DNA from: Porodaedalea pini
Lineage: Eukaryota; Basidiomycota; Agaricomycetes; Hymenochaetales; Hymenochaetaceae
NCBI GenBank assembly: GCA_002794775.1
Contig: NBAY01000069.1
Location: 156,872 to 220,871, forward strand
Length of the DNA: 64,000 nt
Reading direction: 5' to 3'
The notes under the pieces are model-generated. The model was given only the letters and a program-made list of their open reading frames with translations, had not been told where the DNA came from and did not search any database. Made by a program: the position numbers and the translations under genes. The first letter of the stretch is position 1; each line of letters starts with the position of its first letter. Of the stretch, positions 1 to 11,267 are shown one piece after another.

Positions 1-1214
1 TCGACGTTCTCTACAGCTTTGCTGACGCTGCATACTCACAGTTCAAATGGGCGGACTGTTTCACAATCACGCAGCGTATCCTCTCACTAGTGACTGTGCA
101 TGAACACACCATGCCTCTGCATATTGCGTGCATGCACCATCTTCCACATTTGCATTCCAAACTCTTCATACTTGCTCATGAGATGGTTGAGAAGGAGCCT
201 GAAGCAGCTATGAGCTGGTACGCCGTCGGCGTCTGGTATCTCACTTCCAAAAAGTGGGCCGAGGCACGAACTTACTTCAGCAAGACGTCACTCATGGACC
301 CACGCTTCGCACCGGCATGGATTGCCTTTGCGCACACATTTGCATTAGAGGGGGAGCACGACCATGCCGTCACGGCTTATTCGACCTGTGCACGCCTATT
401 CACTGGGTGGGCTTGTTTCTTTAGTTGTGAGCGCATACTGACCTCGGTTTCTTTAGCTCCCATCTTCCACTAATGTTCGTCGGCATGGAGCATATAATGC
501 TCTCCAACTATGATATGGCGGATGAGGCTCTTAATGCGGCAGATAAAATGTGCGACGGAGACCCTTTACTGTTCAACGAGCGTGGTGTGATGGCATTCAA
601 CCGCGGCAAGTGCGTTGACATCTTCTTTATCCATCGAATAATTTACTCAAAAGATCTCAGCTATGAAAATGCAGTCTCGCTGTTCCAGAAGGCACTCGCC
701 ATTTCAGACGTATCTCAAGGCTCACATAGTACCTGGGCGACAACGTACGTGAACCTCGGCTCTGCGTTCGGCAAACTTGCGCGCTTTCAGGAGGCATGCG
801 ACTCATACCGGAAAGTGCTCGAGATGGACCCGCGACACACGACCGCACTCGCGTTCATGGGCAAGACCTACATGCTCATGGGCAAGTTCGAGGATGCCAT
901 TCTGAAGTTTCACGAGGTATGTCGTGCTTCTTCATCTCCTACTCCAAATCGATCCTCACCTGCTGAGCCGCATGCAGTCATTGAGCGTCGATCCGGTTAA
1001 CGGGCATGTCATTGAGTTACTGAATCTTGCGCTGGATGCGAGCCTCGAAAGTGGACCTGACATACTACAATCTGACCCTGCACTGTGGGATCCGAAAATT
1101 GAGGTTATCGCAAAGTCGGCGTCTGTGATGCAAGCTGTCAGGGCTGCAAAAGTACCCGTGCCCAATCCATCCTGGAGAGAACCAGACGAACAGGAAGGAA
1201 TGTACATAGGTTGA
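1..1214 (+). CDS. CDC16: Anaphase-promoting complex subunit CDC16/Cut9/APC6 (TPR protein), 3' part
   Basis: This is the C-terminal part of a TPR scaffold subunit of the anaphase-promoting complex, the nuclear ubiquitin ligase that drives mitotic exit; the gene begins left of the window. The frame is open from base 3. Introns are inferred at about 407-456, 610-660 and 917-977, and all join TPR helices in frame. Seen directly: repeated TPR units, for example AWIAFAHTFALEGEHDHAV near 316-372, the conserved VGMEH stretch just after the first intron, and NYENAVSLFQKAL after the second. The order and wording of these repeats match the Cut9/Cdc16 family rather than CDC27 or CDC23. The stop is at 1212-1214, after a polar tail. 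It converges on the POT1-like gene on the other strand. Family assignment is confident; exact splice sites are inferred. Confidence 0.88.
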
Positions 1215-1725
1215 CAGTGCACTCTACTGTTTATTGTAGCTTTTATTGTGTACGCGGCAATTGTAATTTGCACTTTACTTTCTCTTACATTTTTCTTATT
1301 GATTGCATGACTAGATTTTGCAATGTATGGAGATAGAGTACATATGTGAAAAATTGGTATGAATACACAGAGCGCACGAAATACGAGTACAGCAAGAGAC
1401 AGCAATACGGAAAGCATGTTTCAGAACGAGAGCGAGAATATAACTGAGTAGACCGATTGTAAGCTGAAGTAAAGATGATAGCAGGAAGAGCCTCTAGTGC
1501 GTAGTTGTCAGCTGATAGGAATATGAATGATCATCATGTACGTGAGCCTGTGTCATTTCAAGGGATCTTAGGAATAGCAGAGGGAAATCAAAGAACATCG
1601 AATGAAGCAAACCTTTTTTCAGATTCCCGCGACGTTAGTGATGATCTAAAACAAATGGAGGTCCGCTCACTCACTGTAGACTTTCCGAAGATCACTAAGA
1701 TTGGCATTTTGTTTTGGAAAGCACG
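1215..1725. other. Intergenic stretch between convergent genes
   Basis: About 510 bases between the stops of the CDC16-like and POT1-like genes. It is AT-rich and presumably holds both 3' untranslated regions. I looked on the minus strand for a continuation of the POT1-like protein (a second OB fold) and found only short interrupted frames. Confidence 0.5.
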
Positions 1726-4099
1726 CTACTTTCCCGCTTTTGAGGACTCACGGCCGTTCTTCTTCCCTGGGCCGCAGTCCATAGCCTCGATGAACTGCGC
1801 GAAGTGCGCCTTCCTCTGCTCTACATTGTCATAAAACAAGTCAAGCGACTCGCTCTTAGCATGCCGCGGAACAGATATTGTATCCGTCGCAGGATTATAC
1901 GTGATCCAGTCGAGTCGGTTCAGGTACACTGTGCCGATGATTCCTCCGACCCACCTGTTGATCTTGACGCTCTTCAACAGGATGACGTCACCCTCTGCGG
2001 GACTCGGGAGCTCACGTCCAAGGCGTGATTTCGCCGCGAAGCAGGTCACTCTAAAGCCGCGCCCGGATTCGTAGCTGGAGGCGTCGGCGAGTGTCAAGGA
2101 GACGCAGAGGTCTATAGGTAGGAAGTGCATAAGAGACTGTGTCAAGTAGATTCGTTTAGTATGGACGTACCGCCGTTGCTTGTCGTGGATGGTGGTTTGA
2201 CACTCTCGACGATGCCCAGAAGAGGCGTGATTATCCCTTCGGTGAGGGTGCTGAAGGCGAGGTAAGCAGTGGACTAGAGATTATCGTCAGTTCATCCGAA
2301 TACCAAGCAAACGACTTGTCAGTTTACCTCGTCAAAGACATCCGCGATTGTGCTGTTTGTAGGAGTGAGAGTCGGGGCGCAAACTTGTTTCTGTTTATTT
2401 GGTGTTAAGTAAGGAGAGCTTTGGGTGTACTTTCCCGGCGTCTTTGGTATAGGGGTCATAGGATGCTTTGGGTCGGAGGGCAAAGTTGTTGTTTCGTATA
2501 ATGATAACTTAGAAGATGAGGATTCTAAAGAGCAATGTCCTTCGTAATACTCCTGGCCTAAGTATATTCAAGTCAGAGCTGCAAACAGAGGGTCATAGAT
2601 AGCCTACGTACTTTGCTGGGTGTCAACCACAACACCATCCGGCATGCAGACACCACCGCGAATTGACTGTATCGCCATACTATTGCTAAAGACCAAGGAG
2701 AATGGAGGCATGGCACTTCCATGCGGAACGAGCTCATGCACAATACGTGCCCCCTTCAGAGAGATCTTGATATGTTGGCTTATGGCGAAAACAAAGCGCG
2801 CAAATTCAGGGCAGGTTATGAAGACACGGAGTGCATCATCGCGCCTCGAGTCAGACGCATCTCTCGACTCTTGCGAGTGGACCACGAGAATTTCAACCTC
2901 TTTCTGCGTCGAACGGGTCTCATGGACACGCCCCTCTATCCAGCCAATCTCAGCCTCGTTGTCGCCATCGTTGCGAGCCGATGCAGCGAGGGTGGACTCG
3001 ATGTCAGACCATTGTTTTGCTAAGGACAGGTCGTTAAAGAAAGAGGTCGATACAAGTGCTTGCTTAGACTTCATAGACATTTCGCAGCGCTGCTGGCTCG
3101 ATGGCGGCGTGTTCATAGGGGTGAACTTTATCGCCGTCATCGTGGAAGCAGCGTCGCACCGCTTGTGCATGAGCTCGTCACGCGTCTTGGCTTCCTTCCA
3201 TCGTCAATATTTTTGCGTGCTTGCCTCGAAGACGCTCGTTTCTGGATATGCGACACATCAACATTAAGCTTGATCAAGTCCAGTGGTCGACATGAACTTG
3301 GACTTGGTTATATGCTAAGTAGTGACAATATAACGTCGGTTGGATTAGCAGGCTCGGGCGATGTTTAGCTCTTTGTCTCTCTTTGCACAGGGCGGAATCC
3401 GTTCGCTTCGATATGGAATACGACATGCTCACAAAACCCTTCAATATAACTACACAAGACCATACCCTCGTCCTCTCTCAACATGGTCTGAAAGAAGTCT
3501 TATGCTCGACACGAACATGAGCGTTTGTTCCCAACCGGGAACAAACAGCCATTCTGTCTCGGTCGCGAGGACCAGCGGAACCGATTGGAAGTTCTCGAGG
3601 CTAGTGAAGCGATGACTTAAATGACTCGAATCTCTGGAAAGGAAACGACGAAGACAGAAGAGCAAAGGGCACTACAGCAATTCGAACAACCCAGCAATTT
3701 GTCATTGGCGTCAACGCGCATTCAAACTCTAGATGTCTCATAACCGTTCGAACATGAAGGAGCATTTGTGTCTGGGACAACTTTAGCAAGGCCGAACTTC
3801 ATATCTGTACCATCTGTTGTTAGACTGAACTGCAACTTTCTGAAATACCAAGCTTTCGGCGCAAAAGGATTGCAGATTGCAACCAGACACAGTAACGTGC
3901 GGAAGAGGAAGCTTTTTTTAGTATCGGAGTAGGCTTCCGAAACGGACTCAGATGACGAGATGGTGAGCGTTACAGCTTGTTTCTTGTGGTCAAATTCTCT
4001 AAGACAAGGCCTCCGAAGTTGGGATATTCGAAGGCTGAAGCGAACCGAAAGCGTGGCTGGCAGGTCATCCAGTCTTGCTTGCTCTATATCGTTGAGCAT
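1726..4099 (-). CDS. POT1: POT1-like telomere single-strand-binding protein (Telo_bind OB fold)
   Basis: A multi-exon minus-strand gene. The clearest part is the last exons (about 2330-1726): GIIGTVYLNRLDWITYNP and VSLTLADASSYESGRGFRV give the beta-barrel pattern of the POT1 Telo_bind OB fold, which binds the G-rich telomeric overhang. An upstream exon (about 3170-2605) carries a second OB-like strand pattern around ISLKGARIVHELVPHG. A low-complexity Pro/Thr linker (about 2565-2332) joins the two. The proposed start ATG is at 4099-4097, where MLNDIEQARLDDLP begins. The frame stops at TAG 1726-1728 directly after the OB fold; a donor GTAG overlaps that stop, so a short extra exon is possible. 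The C-terminal OB2/POT1C region known from other POT1 proteins is not visible. The N-terminal exon chain is uncertain; the OB fold itself is well supported. Confidence 0.6.
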
Positions 4100-4734
4100 A
4101 AACAATTCAACCCGTTGAAGCTATAATGCAACGCGGGTGCAGTGGTCGACCAAGCTCGCAGAGACATGTGGCACATATCATTTCTCGTTTCTCTACGCGA
4201 ACAACCCTACTATAAAGTAAGACTTGCTCGTGAATTACCTTACCGAATTGCGACAAACGGAAATTCCGCCATTTTCATCGCGTTTTCGTGACCCCAGAAT
4301 GCAGCGGCTGTTCCTAATTCTGATGAAGGACATGGCCATTTCCCCACTCCGCTTACGAGAACACCCAGACCATGAGGAGGGCTTCTTTTCTTCCATGGTG
4401 TTAGCCTTGTGTTTTCAAACGCATAGAAATGCGGTCGAGGACGCGCCGACCTCGGTTTTTCCCTCTCGCTCTTCCTCCGCTGACGAACGACACTTGATCG
4501 CCGTCAGTTAGCCACTGCGGTCGTCGCGCGTCACGATCCGAGGGACAGCTCGTGAAAGTTCGAGACGCGGTGAAGCGACTGCCCTTGAAGCTAAGCGGAA
4601 CCGGCGCGGCCGTCGCGCAACCAGTCGATCTCGATCGCGGCAAGCTTAAGGTTGTCAAGGTTCCAGCAAATATAAAAATCAACCTCAAAACATTTTGCTC
4701 CCTCTTTCATCTTATTTACGTTGTGTGGTCGACG
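4100..4734. promoter_or_regulatory. Divergent intergenic region
   Basis: About 630 bases between the divergently oriented POT1-like and ankyrin genes, so it should hold both promoters. A 95-codon plus-strand frame at 4224-4511 has no recognisable similarity or downstream continuation, and I treat it as chance. Confidence 0.4.
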
Positions 4735-7700
4735 ATGGCGGGGAGCCTCATGTTGCGCGAGGCAGCCGTCCGCGGCGATGAAGAAATATTTCGTCGGCTG
4801 GTCCACAACGGGGAGGACGGGAACGCGGTTATTGGCGCGCTCGTCCTCGGCGCGGCAAGGTGTGTCTACACTTCTCGGCTCGTTCTCTACGCGTCACGAG
4901 TTAATATGTCTTGTATTCGTGCAGTCTTAGCGAACTCGATGCATCGTGCGCGCAAGCCAGCGCTCCTGGGCGTTTGGTGATCCTGTCTTTTCTTCTCGAA
5001 AACCACACTCTTTCCTTGTATGCACTCAATGCACCGCACTCCTCGCTGAAGGGCCTGACGCCGCTAGGCATGGCAACGTACCTCAACAGACTGGATTTTG
5101 TAACCGTTTTATTGGAGAAGGGTGATGGTCTTGTGCTCGTGGATGGAGTGGATAGCCAGAGAGCAACTCCAATCATGTGTACGTTCAACCGAATTCAGAA
5201 TTAGTGCAAAGCTGAGCTCTCACTGCAGATGCTGGTCGCGATGGCCATACCGACATTTTGCAATATTTGGTGGGATTTCCTTGGCTCGGTATTTTTATAT
5301 GCGGACATTGATCGCAATTTTTTGTAGATCCGCCAGGGTGCTAGAACGAACTCCATGGACTGCTACCACCGTTCCGTCTTGTTTTATGCTGTATCTGCTC
5401 CGCAGTGCCTATGGGTCTGCGAGCTTAACCTTCGTATTCAGAGAGCGCAGTCCTTACTAGTAAGCCCGGTATTATTCTCGAAATAAGATTACTGACAGCG
5501 CCGGAATCTATCTCAGACTCACAGCAAGAAACGGAAGCTGAAGCTCACACTGAAGCACGATGTCAGCGAGTACAACACCCTCTCTTGCATGTACCAACGA
5601 CATACCGCCTACCCATTGTCATCGACGGAACTTCACTCTCGTGTAAAACCTCTTGTATCCGCCATCACCTCATTCGATCTTTCCACAGTTCATTCTCTGC
5701 TCTTTCCATCACACAACTCCCGAATCTCAACCTCACCAGCCCCAGTACTTGTCAACCTTCCCGATGAGAATGGCTGGTCACCGATCCACTATTGCGTTAC
5801 TTCACCGCGGCCAAGCGCTGCCATGCTCGACGCGCTCTATCTTGCAGGCGCAGATCTCACACTCTACACTGCAGATAACACTTTGACGCCGCTACACGCA
5901 CTTGCTCGGTTCGGCGGCGGTGGCGATGGTGTATCATTCCGCCTATATGCATTCATCGTGCACCTCGTGCGTGACCTTGGAGCACCACTTGATGCTGTTG
6001 ACCTTCAAGGGGAGACGTGCATACATGTTGCCGCGCGGTACGGGCGTTGCGCGGATGTGCTCATGGCATTTTTGGAGTGCGACGCCGACGGCATAGCGGC
6101 GAAGATAGGGAACAATGATGGGTATGCTAAAAGTTACCAGCCTATTAATTAACAAATCCTGATGTGCATTTGACAGACAAACCGCGCTTGAAGTCGCAAA
6201 ACCCGAGTTTCGCTCGGTCTTCGAGCAGGACGACGGATCAATTCGACCCGACTCTGCAGCATCTATGCGCACTATTAAGCCCTCCTACTCGTCCTCGTCA
6301 CTCGCCACAAATCGCTCCTCCAGTTCCTCAAACTCTTCAAGTTCATTCAGGGACGAGCTCATGCAGCAGGAACAGTTTCCTCATCCAATAACTCGCGAGA
6401 AGGAGAACCTGCGCGCCGGACTAATGAACCCGGCCGAAGCACAGCAACTCATAGACGATCTTCAATATGTTTCCGAGCAGTTGCGAAGACCGCGGACGCA
6501 GGAGAGCAATGATGTATATAGCATGCTAAGGGGCAAAGCCGAAGTGTCCATTGACCTCGACGACGTCGAAGATCTTTTGCATTACACTTGTCAGAATGGC
6601 TCAGAGCTCCTGGAGCGCTTCCGCCAGCTCATCGACGCAGAACTCGACGACCTGCACGTTGCACAGGACGTGCATGTGGCGCTTGAACAGCTCATCACGC
6701 GTCTCGAGCACCGTGCGCGCGCAGACGAGGAAGGAGCGCGGCAGCAGACTCCATCGCCGTCATCTTATCGCAGGTCAGCGGCAACGCCCTCACTCGTCGC
6801 ATCGGGTTCGTCCTCTCTGCATTCCTCCACTTCACTCACTTCGCTTGCGGACTTCGCCGCGCTTGCCACGCCCTCGGGCTCTCCTCGTAGAAATACGAAA
6901 GACTTGATGACCGCCAAGTTTGATGGCAAATCAGACGAGAATCCAAGTAGAGGGCAGGAACTCGACTTTGCATGTGCGCTGGCGGCGGGAAGCGTCACGC
7001 GACACCGGCGCGCATCTGCTCTGGGCGCCATCTTCGCCGTTGGAGTCGACACCTCTGCTTCATACTCCGAGCCGAACTCCCCACTCGAGGCGGGCGTCAA
7101 CCTCGTCTCCATTCCACCAAATCGAGCACCCGAAATGCAGGATGCCGACGCACAGCTGCAGTCGCCGGACATTCGAGTCGGCCATGAGTCATGGCTGGAC
7201 CCGTACGTGCGCCGCGCGAACTCGGATATGTTTCAAGCGCACCTCGCAAATCTGCTTGAGATCGAGCAGACGCTGTTTGGAGCTGAAGATAGTGAGCGCG
7301 AACACGCGCCGAGTCCTGGGTGCGTTGCGGGTGAAGAGGATTGTGTGAGCTGGCGCGAAGGCGTGGAGGCGCTGCAGGAGGAGGGTGGCGACTTCTTGGA
7401 AATGTTTGATGGTGCTGAGGAATGCTTAACTGCTGAGGATACTCTTGGGGGTGATGATGTGCAGGACGGCGTTGAACAGTTCTTGGACTTGTTTGTTTCG
7501 TCTGATAGCGACGATGATGTCGACCCAGGGCCTAAGAGACGATCCATGCCGAGTGGGCCGCCCTCGGTTTTGGACATACTTGAGATTGCTAGGCACGAAG
7601 TCGCTGCCGTCGAAGAAGCCATGACTACCGTAAGTGATTATACCTTTGTCCGTGCACTACCCTCTCTTACGCGTCCACTCGTCTCCATGTAGGCCCGGCG

Positions 7701-8046
7701 CTCCATCGATACCGCTCAGCATTATATTAGCCAGGCAGAACGCCTGTCGAGCAAGATCTTCCGAGAGATGGAGCACGCCGCGCAGGCGATGCGCCTCGCG
7801 CTTGCGCTAAACGATCTCTGCGCTGGTGAGATAACATCAGAGCGGGATCGAAGCTGCAGCGACACGCCAGAGAGTATGCTCTACATGCCCACTCCCGCGA
7901 GCTCACCAATTGCGCAACGCATGCCGGCGTTCGCGAACGCGGCAGGCTCAGGCATGGATTTGCGCGTATTCCCTCTTCCTTCATCAACTTCTCGCCACCT
8001 GCAGGGAGCAACCGTAACCCTTCGACACATTCGCCCGTGTCAGTGA
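4735..8046 (+). CDS. Large ankyrin-repeat protein with Ser-rich and acidic C-terminal half
   Basis: The start ATG at 4735 opens a helix (LMLREAAVRGDEEIFRRLV) typical of fungal ankyrin proteins. Introns inferred near 4859-4921, 5181-5228, 5270-5318, 5460-5499, 6124-6176 and 7636-7692 join ankyrin repeats in frame: GLTPLGMATYLNRLDFVTVL, AGRDGHTDILQYL, DENGWSPIHYCVTS, GETCIHVAARYG and finally QTALEVAKPEF. After the repeats (about residue 470) the protein becomes Ser-rich, then charged, with an acidic run (SSDSDDDVD) near 7498-7530 and a predicted helix from 7693 (ARRSIDTAQHYISQAERLSS). It may act as a protein-interaction scaffold; no catalytic domain is seen. The 3' end is unclear: this frame stops at 8044-8046, but another frame to 8222 also looks coding. 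Function unknown. Confidence 0.75.
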
Positions 8047-8821
8047 CTTCTCCGGTCCAAATCCCGTCAGTAACGAATGACGATATGCGTACGCTGCGTC
8101 GGCTGCTTGTGCGCAAGATCCCCGTTTGGTTGGACGCGACGGCATATGATGTTGACAAGGCTGGCACGTGGGTCGGTGTTGTTCAAGCAGTCATTCACAA
8201 CGTCCAGCGTACCCAACTCTAAAGCAAAAGTATCTGACAAATTTTCTTCACCAACCTCCTTTCGGACCCTTCGGATTCTTTTCTTTCCTGTTCTCTTCCC
8301 CGTCCTGTGATTTGATCTTTCAGGGCTTCTAGTAATTTCGGAACACGCAATTGTAAAAAAGTACATATGTCCCACATCTGTTCACGTTCGCTTTCTTCGT
8401 TTTCACGCTGTCCACAATCCTTTCTTTCGATTATTCCTTTCAACGTTATTTCCTCATAGGTAGTCATAGAGTAGCATATACACTGTCAGTAATTTCTTGG
8501 AAAGTATCAGTAAATATTGTGTTATTAGCCGCTCGTATAAAACCGATGTTTGAAGATGTTTTTCAGTTGATTTTATTTCGAGTTGATATCTGAATGACTC
8601 GGACTCGGGAGGTGTGTCCAAAAGCGCGTCCGGTTGATTGACGCGTCACATCAAAATCACATGCAACATGGCATGTAGCTCCGGTCCTCAGAGTCTGTGA
8701 TATCTAGACAGCCCAATCAGACACCAGCCATATCTTATACTTAACCTTGTCTTTGTCTCGTATCCTCCTTTTTAATCTCTAGAGGTATCCTCATCGTTGC
8801 TGACAACCCCATCGTCACACA
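8047..8821. promoter_or_regulatory. 3' region of the ankyrin gene and promoter of the acyl-CoA dehydrogenase gene
   Basis: About 775 bases. The first 175 contain an alternative coding-like frame (stop at 8220-8222) that may be the true end of the ankyrin protein. The rest is pyrimidine-rich and noncoding up to the start codon at 8822, with a C-rich leader before the ATG. Confidence 0.4.
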
Positions 8822-11267
8822 ATGGCATCTACAGAGCTCAAGACGTTCACCCGCGAAGAGGTTGAGAAGGTGTGTTCGTCTTGTGGTCTCAGAGAGTTCT
8901 TTCGACTGACGAGCGATGGATTGCGAAATAGCACAACAAGCCGGATGACTTGGTATGTTTGTGAACTGAATGAAACGTCCATGACCAATGTACTGATCAG
9001 TTTTGTGGCAAACGGACAGTGGGTCATCATCGACTCGAAAGTCTACAATCTCTCGAGGTTCAAGGACCTGCATCCAGGAGGCATCTCTGTGCTGCTCGAC
9101 GACGAGATCGGTTCGTACCTCTGACCTTCCCTTATATCGCCACTTGTTGCTGACGTCACCAATGACTTCGCCTCACCAGCCGGCCAGGATGCGACTGAGG
9201 CATTCTTCGGTCTTCATCGTCATGAGGTCCTCCTGCGGCCGCAATACAAGTGGCTTCAGATCGGTGTCATCGAGGGCGAGCAAGAGCAAGTGAAGCCGCC
9301 CCAAGCTGGGGCGCTCAGCAAGGTTCCGTACGCGGAGCCGGCGTGGCTGAGCGAGGGCTTCCATAGCCCGTACTATAAGAAGGTACGGTCCATTTCGCCG
9401 TCTCACAGGTATTTGCATTAATATGATGTAATTTCCGCGGCAGTCGCACCGAGACCTCCAAAAGGCGATGCGAGTTTTCGTGGACGAGGTTGTGTACGCA
9501 GATGGCCAGGTATAGATCAATCTGAATTTGATATTATTATTTTCAACCCAACTAATTACATATATTTCTTTTAGGATCGTGAAGCCGATGGGAAGCGTCC
9601 GAGCCAGTCTGTGATCGACAAGATGGCGTATGTGTATAGCTTATCACGCACAAGAGGTCTCTGACTTTTATCTTTTAGGGAGCTGGAGCTTCATGCCATG
9701 CGTCTGGGACCTGGAGAGCATCTGAAGGGCCGCAAGCTCTTCAATGGCATCGTAACACCCGAGGAGGTAGCGTATCATCCAATTTTTGATGAATCTTCCG
9801 ACTGACCCAACGTGTTTGCAGTTCGATTACTTCCACGAGGTGAATTTTGTCCTGCGGCTACTAACGAGTTGATAACTGAACTTAGTCCCAGCTCATCATC
9901 ACCCAAGAAGTATGCCGTATTGGTGCACGAGGCTACGGTGACGGTGAATACCATTTATCTTGACTCTCGCAAATGTGCACCTTGCTTGACGCAATTTTTT
10001 AAGGTCTTATGGGAGGCAAAGTCATTGGCCTCCCGCCCGTACTCAACTTCGGCCAACCCGAGCTGAAAGAAAAGGTCGTCCCAGAGGTGTTCTCGGGCAA
10101 GAAGTTCATCTGCCTCGCGATCTCGGAAGCACATGCGGGCAGCGATGTGTTCGGATTACACACGACGGCGACGAAGACTGAGGATGGGAAGTTCTGGATT
10201 GTGAACGGGAACAAGAAATGGATCACAAACGGAACGTGCGTTTGATATCACCACAACATCGTATAAACTGCTACTGACCATTTATAACTCAGGTTTGCGG
10301 ATTAGTGAGCAGTCAGATGCGCCAAATACGAAAGCACACTAACATTATCCCTTCAGCTTTACAACAGGATGCAAAACAGACGTAAGTACATGTAGTGGCT
10401 TTGACCCAAAAGCAATACCTAGCTTCATTTCAGAGTGGCTTCACCGTCCTGCTTATTCCACGCGGTGAAGGTGTCGAGACGAAGCCCATCAAGACGAGCT
10501 ATTCCCCTACCGCAGGGACAGCATACATCACCTTCGATAACGTTAAGGTGCCCGTCGAGAATACTCTTGGTGAGGAGGGCGCAGGCATTTATGTCATGCT
10601 TAGCAACTTCAACCACGAACGCTGGGTAATGTGCTGCAGCTCCGCGCGTAGCCAGCGGCTCATCGTCGATGAGTGTCTCAAGTGCGCTCGATTCTCTTCT
10701 CCGACGTACCCTCCTGAGAATGACTGACTGATGGTGTTATGCAGGTGGGCGACGCAGCGCAAGGTGTTTGGCAAGCCGCTGATCAATCAGGCGGTCATTC
10801 GCGCGAAGATCGCCGGAATGATCTCACGCGCGGAGAGTATACAGGCATGGCTCGAAAATGTTACTTACCAGATGTGCAACATGGCCTACAAGGAGCAGGC
10901 ACAGAAGCTCGCTGGGTGCGTTCGTCTTGAAAATTATGCATTTTATATGTTGACTCTTGCTGTTCCGTATTGCTATAGCCAAATTGCGTTCCTAAAGATG
11001 TTCAGCACGCGATCCGCACAGGAAACGGCGCAAGATGCTGTACAGATCTTCGGTGGGCGTGGAATCACGCAGAGCGGGATGGGCAAGTTCATCGAGCACG
11101 TATGTCGCCTTTGTTTTCATACACATATATGCCAATTCCTTATCTTTCTCCGACAGTATCACCGCACTGTACCTTTCGACGCACTGCTTGGCGGTGCGGA
11201 GGACGTGCTCGGCGACCTTGGTGTACGCCAGGCGATGCGTTCGATGCCTAAGGACGCGAGGCTATAG
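8822..11267 (+). CDS. Acyl-CoA dehydrogenase with N-terminal cytochrome b5 domain
   Basis: Predicted flavoenzyme that oxidises acyl-CoA thioesters, fused to a heme-binding domain. The start ATG at 8822 gives MASTELKTFTREEVEKHNKP across the first intron. The cytochrome b5 heme-ligand motif HPGG lies in FKDLHPGGISVLLDD (about 9060-9105), followed by a linker to a full ACAD fold: SEAHAGSDVFGL (about 10118-10158) is the FAD/substrate-binding signature, WIVNGNKKWITNGT follows, and QDAVQIFGGRGITQSGMG (about 11032-11085) is the C-terminal signature. At least ten introns of about 45-70 bases are needed. The stop is at 11265-11267. The b5-ACAD fusion is known among fungal proteins and is thought to couple electron transfer; substrate and compartment cannot be read from the sequence, and no clear C-terminal PTS1 is seen (ends DARL). 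Confidence 0.9.

Noticed and set aside
956..1417. Minus-strand frame of 153 codons
   Set aside because: Overlaps the end of CDC16 in antisense; composition is not protein-like.
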